From Mantis religiosa (lineage: Eukaryota; Arthropoda; Insecta; Mantodea; Mantidae): a stretch of 64,000 nucleotides of DNA. The DNA is taken from the NCBI GenBank assembly GCA_030765055.1, contig CM060947.1:53645591-53709590 (forward strand), written 5' to 3'. Within the stretch, counting starts at the first letter, position 1. Each line of letters starts with the position of its first letter. A program made the translations under genes and the position numbers. This document shows positions 58,086 to 64,000 of this stretch, in pieces. The notes below the pieces were generated by a model. It was not told the origin of the DNA and did not search any database. It saw only the letters and a program-made list of their open reading frames with translations.

Positions 58086-58778
58086 ATAATGAAGTACATA
58101 AAATCATGTAAATGGAGTACATTTGAGCTCATGACAAACGGAACCTAAGTTTGGTATTGCCACATCTTAGGAACACACTGTTACACGTTTATTGTAGCGG
58201 CTTCCCTTTACCGCCTTCATAACAAGAATAATGAATACTTAATTTTCAGCTGCGCTCAGTTGTTATCCATTGGCTCGGTGAAATGAGGAAATCAACAAAG
58301 CACAGGCAGGCCGGCCGATTATCGCCACCTGCAAGCGAGGTTCAATCGATGAAATCCTCGGGTACGAACGTTAAATTAACCCTCTTAACACCGAGGTGGG
58401 CCCATATACCGGTGAAATCCCTCGCCTTACTGCGATAAGTTATTGAAATGTGATAGTATGGGCCCCGAAAACGTTTAAAGAGATAACCAAATGTTCAGCT
58501 TTTTGTGTACTGATATAGTTATCAGACGTGAGGGCTTTATGCTATTTTATAAATTTCGTTTCAGAGCGTCTCTCTCACGTTTGGGTTTAATAGTCACTGT
58601 GGAATATTCCGAGGTTGAGGTACAGTAAAGTTTCAACGGAAGTAAAGCGTAACCAAAAACAATCATGTCACTTACTTCATTTGTGGAAGATATTCTGATG
58701 CTTCGATAGACTAAAGTTAGATTTGAATCGATTCCTCCTGGATGGAAACGTGGTACCAACGAACTCTACTACTGCTAT
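58086..58778. other. no recognisable gene
   Basis: Slightly GC-richer around 58300-58450. Nothing assignable. Confidence 0.45.
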
Positions 58779-59019
58779 GCCCCCCTCGGTAGCGTGGATG
58801 GTAGCGTATCTCCTCACGTTCAAGGGGAGTTCGAATCTCGGTCAGGGTGAGTTACGTGGATAAGGTTTTTCCGGGGTTTTCCCTTATACTGAAAGACGAA
58901 TATCACGTAATTTTAAGCTCCATGGACCCCGGACTCATTTGATCATCACTTCACCCATTTCATTCATCGTCCGATATGGCTTAACGTTGGAGGACGTAAA
59001 TTAACAAACAAACAAAAAA
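58779..59019 (+). repeat. SINE-A, full length, small head deletion
   Basis: The head lacks about 6 bases just before the B-box ('aaggggagttcgaatctcgg'). The body is close to the reference copy. Tail (AAC/AAAC)n. A possible target duplication 'aactctact' is at 58762-58770 and downstream at about 59022-59030. Confidence 0.9.
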
Positions 59020-59289
59020 GACAACTCTACTCTGGTCAATGAAGGATGTGGTCGTGGAGTCAATCCCTGCGGACAGCGTTCCAGTATTTCCCATGGTCAC
59101 TAGCTCATTGCTCCTAGGTAGCTTACAGCCCCCAAATTGCACCTCCTCTTATTTCCCCTCACTTCTGGTATTACTTTATCTTCATCAGGGTTTGCAACAT
59201 TTCAACATATCTTTGACGTTGCATGGTAGGGAAGTCGGATGCTGTCTTATAAAAATTGCATTCACCGAGGAGCGATCTCTGGTTTCTCA

Positions 59290-59810
59290 GCGGCATGTGA
59301 GGGGATACGAATGTCGGTTGTTCACCCCGTAAGGGAGAGTATCCGTGTCCTTCAGCTGCTGTGGTGCGAGCGCTGCGGACCCTTAGCACTCGTGGTACCT
59401 CTGACGTTAAGAGGAACATCGGGCCGAACATTCGGACCCCTCCCGAATGGTAGTTATCTTGATTGGGTTGGACTTGAGAGGGCAGTGTGTTCTTGACATC
59501 CGCGGGAGATCGAGTACTTCCGGCCAGGCTTTGGCCGCCCGGAGGGGCAGAGGGTTGCCTAAAATGTCCCTATATTAGCCTGCAGAACTAGTAGAAGGTG
59601 TGCTAGATCACCAGGCGGCCCCACCGAGGATATTCGGTAGTCTTACCTGCGCGGTTGACGTGCGTATGTGGCGTATGCACTTCCAACCCGTCTTGACGTT
59701 GTCGATGGGGGGGGGGTGCCTTTTAGACTCAAGGTATCTCCCCATGGAAAGAGCCCCAGAGACTTTGGACTTTCGGTTAGAACTCGCGATGAAATATCGG
59801 TTGTTCTAAA
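59290..59810 (-). repeat. GC-rich interspersed repeat, second copy
   Basis: Reverse-complement relative of 13866-14404: 'ctgtggtgcgagcgctgcgg' near 59358, 'agaaggtgtgctagatcacc' at 59592-59611, and a G-homopolymer at about 59707-59715 opposite the C-run of the first copy. As there, one side borders a SINE-B tail, but the relative orientation is opposite. Confidence 0.68.
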
Positions 59811-59975
59811 CCTCACCTGGAGCTTAAATCTGGAAATGTTAGGAACCCTACTATCTGTTCCGGCGTAGCCCCTGTATCGTCTCATATTACCACTCCCTCA
59901 CTCCTTCTCGAGACGCCTCCTTCTGGAGCACAGGTATACCAGAGTGCATTGTTGGTCTACCTCTGCATTATCCTT
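59811..59975 (+). repeat. SINE-B 3'-tail fragment
   Basis: 'aggaaccctactatctgttc', 'gcctccttctggagcacagg' and 'accagagtgcattgttgg' match the SINE-B tail in order, with substantial divergence. Confidence 0.55.
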
Positions 59976-60664
59976 ACCTTACCCTGCTAAACACATTAGA
60001 AAATGTATATCTGGAGATATTTAAATTAACATTCGATCTTATAGTTTTCTTTCAATGTTTAAATACAATATCAGCTGTGCCATTGTTATCCTACAACAAA
60101 GTACCACATTGAAGATGATCTATTGCTAACGATAAATAACAAATGACGTAATACACATAATTCTTTACTTATCTTCTTTGTAGCCACATAAGTATTCCAG
60201 CCGAGATTAATCTAGAATGAGGTTGACACCTAAACATGCAATATGACGTCCATATCACACAAGAGAATGTACAATTTAAGTTCTCCTGAGTAAAATTAAT
60301 AAAATATCAAGCTTGTTATTTAATTTCAGCATCTACCAGCCCTTCCAATAAAATTAACCAATCAGATACTAGGCTTTAGCGAAAAATGTATAGTTATTTT
60401 TATTTTCTGTAAAAATACTAATGATTCTGATTACAATACAAATGAAATGTATATATATATATCCATTTTCAGAAAAATCCTCTGATCTGCTCTTCATTCT
60501 GAATTACTTCTGTGTAAGTAATATATGTATGAGACAGACAGAATTTTACTCCTCAAAGAGAAAAAAGAAAGAAAAGAAAAAAAAACAGATTTCGTTAAAT
60601 CTATATTTTTGTGGAATTAGCTATATCTGAGATATTCCTTGTAATGGGTTAAGTTTTGTTTTTG
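59976..60664. other. AT-rich, no recognisable gene
   Basis: An A-rich run at 60558-60586 and a short (TA)n at 60453-60461. Nothing else. Confidence 0.5.
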
Positions 60665-60896
60665 TAATTTTACGTCCTCCAACGTTAAGTCATATCGGAC
60701 GATGAGTGGAATGGGTGAAATGACGCTCAAATGAGCCCAGGGTCCATAGAGCTTAGAGGTACCCGACATTCGTCTTACAGGATAAGGGAAAACCGTGGAA
60801 AAAACCTTGCCTAGGTAACTCACTCTGACCGAGATTCGAACTCGGGACCTCTTGAACGTGAGGTAGACTCGCTACCACCACGCTACCGAGGCGGGC
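60665..60896 (-). repeat. SINE-A, full length
   Basis: Close to consensus: 'acgtcctccaacgttaagtc', 'gagcccagggtccatagagc', 'gattcgaactcgggacctct', 'accgaggcggg'. Confidence 0.93.
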
Positions 60897-61704
60897 TAAA
60901 GTTTTCAATATTGATAGTCTTCTAAACGGGAGTTCTTTCGATTTGCTTTTATTTTTTCTTCCTTTTGGTTATACTAAGGGAGTAGAACGTCATACCAATC
61001 TTAAAAGATTTTACTATGGCTTAGGACTACTACGTTCCAATATTTCTATTGTATTTTACGTAAATATGTTATGAAACCATTTTAAAAAGTCGGTTTCGAT
61101 TAACGTAAGTAGAGAGAAAGATTGTTGTTACAAGAATAATCTGTACGAGGGTGAGTAGAGAAAACGGATGAGTGCAACAGTTCAGAATTTTTATGGTCAA
61201 CCGTCTCCGAGATTATTATTTTTTATTTCTTTTTTCAAATACAACCAAGTTTCAGAAACGTTGCATGGCAGTTAAGTTCACTGTACCCTTCTTAAATCTA
61301 CGTTAACTGCAAATTTAAAATTGTAACATATGAGAACACAAGTTGTTGCTAAACAACTTTATTTATCATTTAGATATTTGGTATACTGCAAACAACACTG
61401 TTGCACCCAGTCACAACAGTAAGCAACTGGTCTGTACTCGGCACTGTCCACCAAATTCTACAGGTAGTGCCAACTCTCCATGTGCACTATTCAGCTCCTT
61501 CTATAACTTCGAATAAAAATACGAACCTACTCTAAACGACCAAAACGTATTTCCTGGAACGGGGAAGTGAGCTGCTGTTCTGAGGGAGATTAGTCATGAA
61601 CTGTCTTAGCTAGGTAAGCAGGCGAGTGTGCGAGTATTTCAGCAGTCTGTAGGTAGCTTCGTCGGGGGACACAATATTGACAGGAAGACGCCTATCCCTT
61701 GCGT
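60897..61704. other. no recognisable gene
   Basis: Unmatched AT-rich sequence. Confidence 0.5.
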
Positions 61705-61782
61705 GTGAGAGGAACATGTCTACTTCACATTTAAGAAGTCCTGGATCCTTATATCGATTAGGGCTACTTACCGGGATAATAT
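61705..61782 (+). repeat. SINE-A head relic
   Basis: 'catgtctacttcacatttaa', 'gaagtcctgg' and 'cttaccgggataatat' follow the SINE-A head in order, heavily mutated. It points into the inverted copy that follows. Confidence 0.45.
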
Positions 61783-61785
61783 CTT

Positions 61786-61948
61786 TCACACCCTCCAAAG
61801 TTAGATCATATTGGACGGTGAATGAAATGGGTGAAGTGATGCCCAAATGAACCCAGGGTTCACAAAGCTTAGAATTACCTGACATTCATCTTTCAGGATA
61901 AGTGAAACCCCCGAAAAATCCTTATCCAGATAACTCACTCTAACCATT
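61786..61948 (-). repeat. SINE-A 3' part
   Basis: 'gggtgaagtgatgcccaaat', 'gaacccagggttcacaaagc', ending at 'gataactcactctaacc'. The head is absent. Confidence 0.83.
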
Positions 61949-63194
61949 ATCTTGAAATGTCGGATAGTTCTTTTGCAGATAAACTCAAACATAGAAGAAT
62001 AGCGAAGCCATGTGCATAAAATTTGTAATATAATATGAACATCAGTTACAAAATTCGTTTAAATTGAGCAAATAATAGAAAGTATCGGAAATTTCTGCAA
62101 CGTGATTTCTTACTTGCACTTTCCAGCTGACGAAGGAATTCTGTTTAATGAACTGAGTACAGGGATGCACAAAATGATAAAAACTTTTGTTCAGAAAGAA
62201 AACAAAAAGGATTTATTCGCAGCGGCGGCGGCGTCATGTGGGTCGAGAAAAGCCAGATAAGAGACTTGGGGTGTGAGATTAAGACAAGGGTGTGTAACTG
62301 AAGTATGAGAGGAACAACAAACTTTCCCGTTTCACAAGGAAAACTTCTCCTTTTAAGTGTTTATATAGTGCGCTCTGGTGTAGATAAAGTGAACTTATCT
62401 TAACATTTGTTTAGACGGTATCACACATAAGCCAACGGAGCGTTATCTCAACTTAAATGTTGTTATGTTCAGTTGTTTTATTATGCCTACTTCCACTTCA
62501 AATAACTCCTGTCTTACCTTTCACTTTCTGTTCTGCTCACTTATAGAAGAAACGAATAATTGTAATTCACTCGAAAATGTTATATAAAGCTTTCCAGAGA
62601 AACACATTTTGGGTTTTCTGAATTTTATTTCCATAGAAAGCATTTTCATAAAAGGTATCATATACCAAATGAGCCCACTGACCCTAAGTAGGTAGCTATA
62701 AGGAGATTGCGCAGTGAACACATTGTGTGCAAGAACCTGGGCGAAGAGAAGGAGAGGGGCAGAGAGGGAGGGAGAGAACCGGAGTGTTTAAGGCAGGGGA
62801 AGACAGATAGTGGCGGTGTGACGTCAGCTCCGACAGCTCCAACCGTCAAATATGCCCCCGAACGAAAGGCAGGTTAGCGTGTGACGTCACCGCGCTGATT
62901 TCTGCTGCCCAAAGGCAAGGAAATGGTTTGATGTGTTGGGGTTCCGACAGCATAGGAGAGACAGGAAACATATCGGGTATTAATAATATGTACAACTTAC
63001 ATCTTGGGTACTGTAATATTAATGCTAACTGCTTTAATTACACAATTGATCACAGTTTATAAAAATTAAATTTTGTCTCTGTGCTATGACAAAATATATA
63101 AAACTTCCACTCGTGTTTTTCTGTAGGTCAGGCATGTTATAAAGTAAATAAAATAAAACAAAGTAATTTTCTCTGCAAATTAGAGGAGACCCAC
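61949..63194. other. no gene; GC-rich patch with two CRE octamers
   Basis: 62730-62960 is GC-rich with GA-rich strands and two perfect TGACGTCA palindromes (62819-62826 and 62882-62889). It could be a promoter or CpG-rich regulatory patch; no coding exon is attached. Confidence 0.4.
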
Positions 63195-63553
63195 TCAGAA
63201 CAGAATTACGTGGATATTTTCCGACACTTTCTTTTTTTCTCCTTCTTCTTTGACTAGTTTATCAATGCAAGGACGTAATGTCTGTGATATTTGTAATCGA
63301 AGGCTGCATGTTAAATTGTTACACGACAAGGTACTTCGGGGTTTGGACTTAGCTAATTTCATAACAGAAAAAACGGTTCGCACACATATGTCGAACCAAA
63401 CATAAACAATATCCGTGCGACAAGTGAATATATTTTCGGAAATTTGGTTTGGGGGACATTCTTGTAAAAATCAGCCAAGTCTTTCTTGTGTGTATATTTG
63501 TCCTTAAATAAATCGTCACGTTGTAGATTTAACAATTCCTTTAGCTACGTGGC
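63195..63553 (-). pseudogene. hAT transposase C-terminus (dimerisation region)
   Basis: Reads ELLNLQRDDLFKDKY, DLADFYKNVPQTKFPKIYSL, VARILFMFGSTYVCE, then after a one-base frameshift near 63378 VFSVMKLAKSKPRSTLS and QTLRPCIDKLVKE. The order 'FPK-x(8)-MFGSTYxCE-x-x-FSVMK-x-x-KSK-x-RS-x-L' is the hAT C-terminal dimerisation block, closest to the ZBED5/GTF2IRD2-like hAT group. The catalytic domain and BED finger lie upstream in the element and are not present before the window edge. Conservation up to the frameshift suggests a fairly recent decay. Confidence 0.8.
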
Positions 63554-64000
63554 ACCTACATTGTTGTCATCAAGTGCGCTACACCTAACTGAGCCTTCAG
63601 ATTTTTATACTCACAGCGCCATTTATTTAGGCAACTTGGCATTACACGGCTCTTGCCTGACGTCACACGCACTGCAGGCCTCGCTCTCGACTGAAATACG
63701 TCCCAACTCTCGAAGCTGTCTTCCTCTGGTTTGAGGTTTTACTAGAACCCGTGCAAGAGGCGGGAGTCCCTTATGTGTACTAAAGATTCATCTCGCTGCC
63801 AGATTTTTGTCCCGCAGCCGCAGTTTTCGATACCTTGGGATAGGCGACGACAGCGCGCCTTTACTCCAAGAACAGCAATTAGAGACAGCATATCACACCA
63901 CACAGCTGCGCAACACTCACTCAGTGTCGACACTTCGATCCTGAAAATATCTGATTAAATTGTAGTGAAATGAGATGAAGGGACGGTAAATCAGAAAAGG
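63554..64000. other. no recognisable gene; one CRE octamer
   Basis: Contains TGACGTCA at 63658-63665 in a moderately GC-rich stretch. Short open frames are unmatched. Confidence 0.4.

Overview
This window looks like a stretch of a large, repeat-rich insect genome. It is AT-rich with no compact gene order, and almost every recognisable coding stretch is a decayed transposable element: mariner/Tc1, hAT, Gypsy, LINE and Penelope types. Long (CA)n tracts, satellite DNA and many tRNA-derived SINEs fill much of the rest. The mix of elements would suit a cockroach- or termite-like genome, but I cannot prove the species from sequence alone. No complete host gene is visible. The best host-gene candidate is a set of three small exons with matching splice phases at 28.6-31.2 kb (+).

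Layout. 0-9 kb: SINE-B remnants, a DDE transposase fragment, a head-to-head pair of Penelope-like element (PLE) copies forming a ~2.1 kb palindrome, a LINE RNase H remnant and several SINE-A copies. 10-16.5 kb: a mariner remnant with intact ends, a Gypsy 3' end (LTR plus integrase), a LINE 3' end, a SINE-B split by a GC-rich repeat, and a second mariner inserted in a degenerate tandem array. 16.5-24.3 kb: a degenerate 36-bp array of palindromic TTACC/GGTAA motifs, a pseudogene of a repeat-borne insect protein, a 250-bp foldback made of two inverted PLE termini, a Tc1/mariner-like pseudogene and an internally deleted LINE. 25-34 kb: nested SINEs, a terminal-inverted-repeat element inside SINE-B, the candidate exons, and a SINE inside a SINE with a clear target duplication. 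34-46 kb: mostly unrecognised AT-rich sequence with SINE-D copies, a 686-bp internally deleted Tc1/mariner element and a solo Gypsy LTR. 46.5-50.7 kb: a satellite array of about 36 monomers, 118 bp each, with a 590-bp higher-order period. 51-64 kb: SINEs, a mariner inserted in SINE-B, a second copy of the GC-rich repeat, and a hAT transposase C-terminus at the right edge.

The most interesting biology is in the two Penelope-type loci. Both carry sequences that match the catalytic core of hammerhead ribozymes at the expected place near the element ends. They belong to two different element families, and each is arranged as an inverted pair, so the ribozymes point outwards. The palindrome at 2.7-4.8 kb also keeps a one-sided 38-bp tail extension and a 9-12 bp target duplication, which are known PLE hallmarks.
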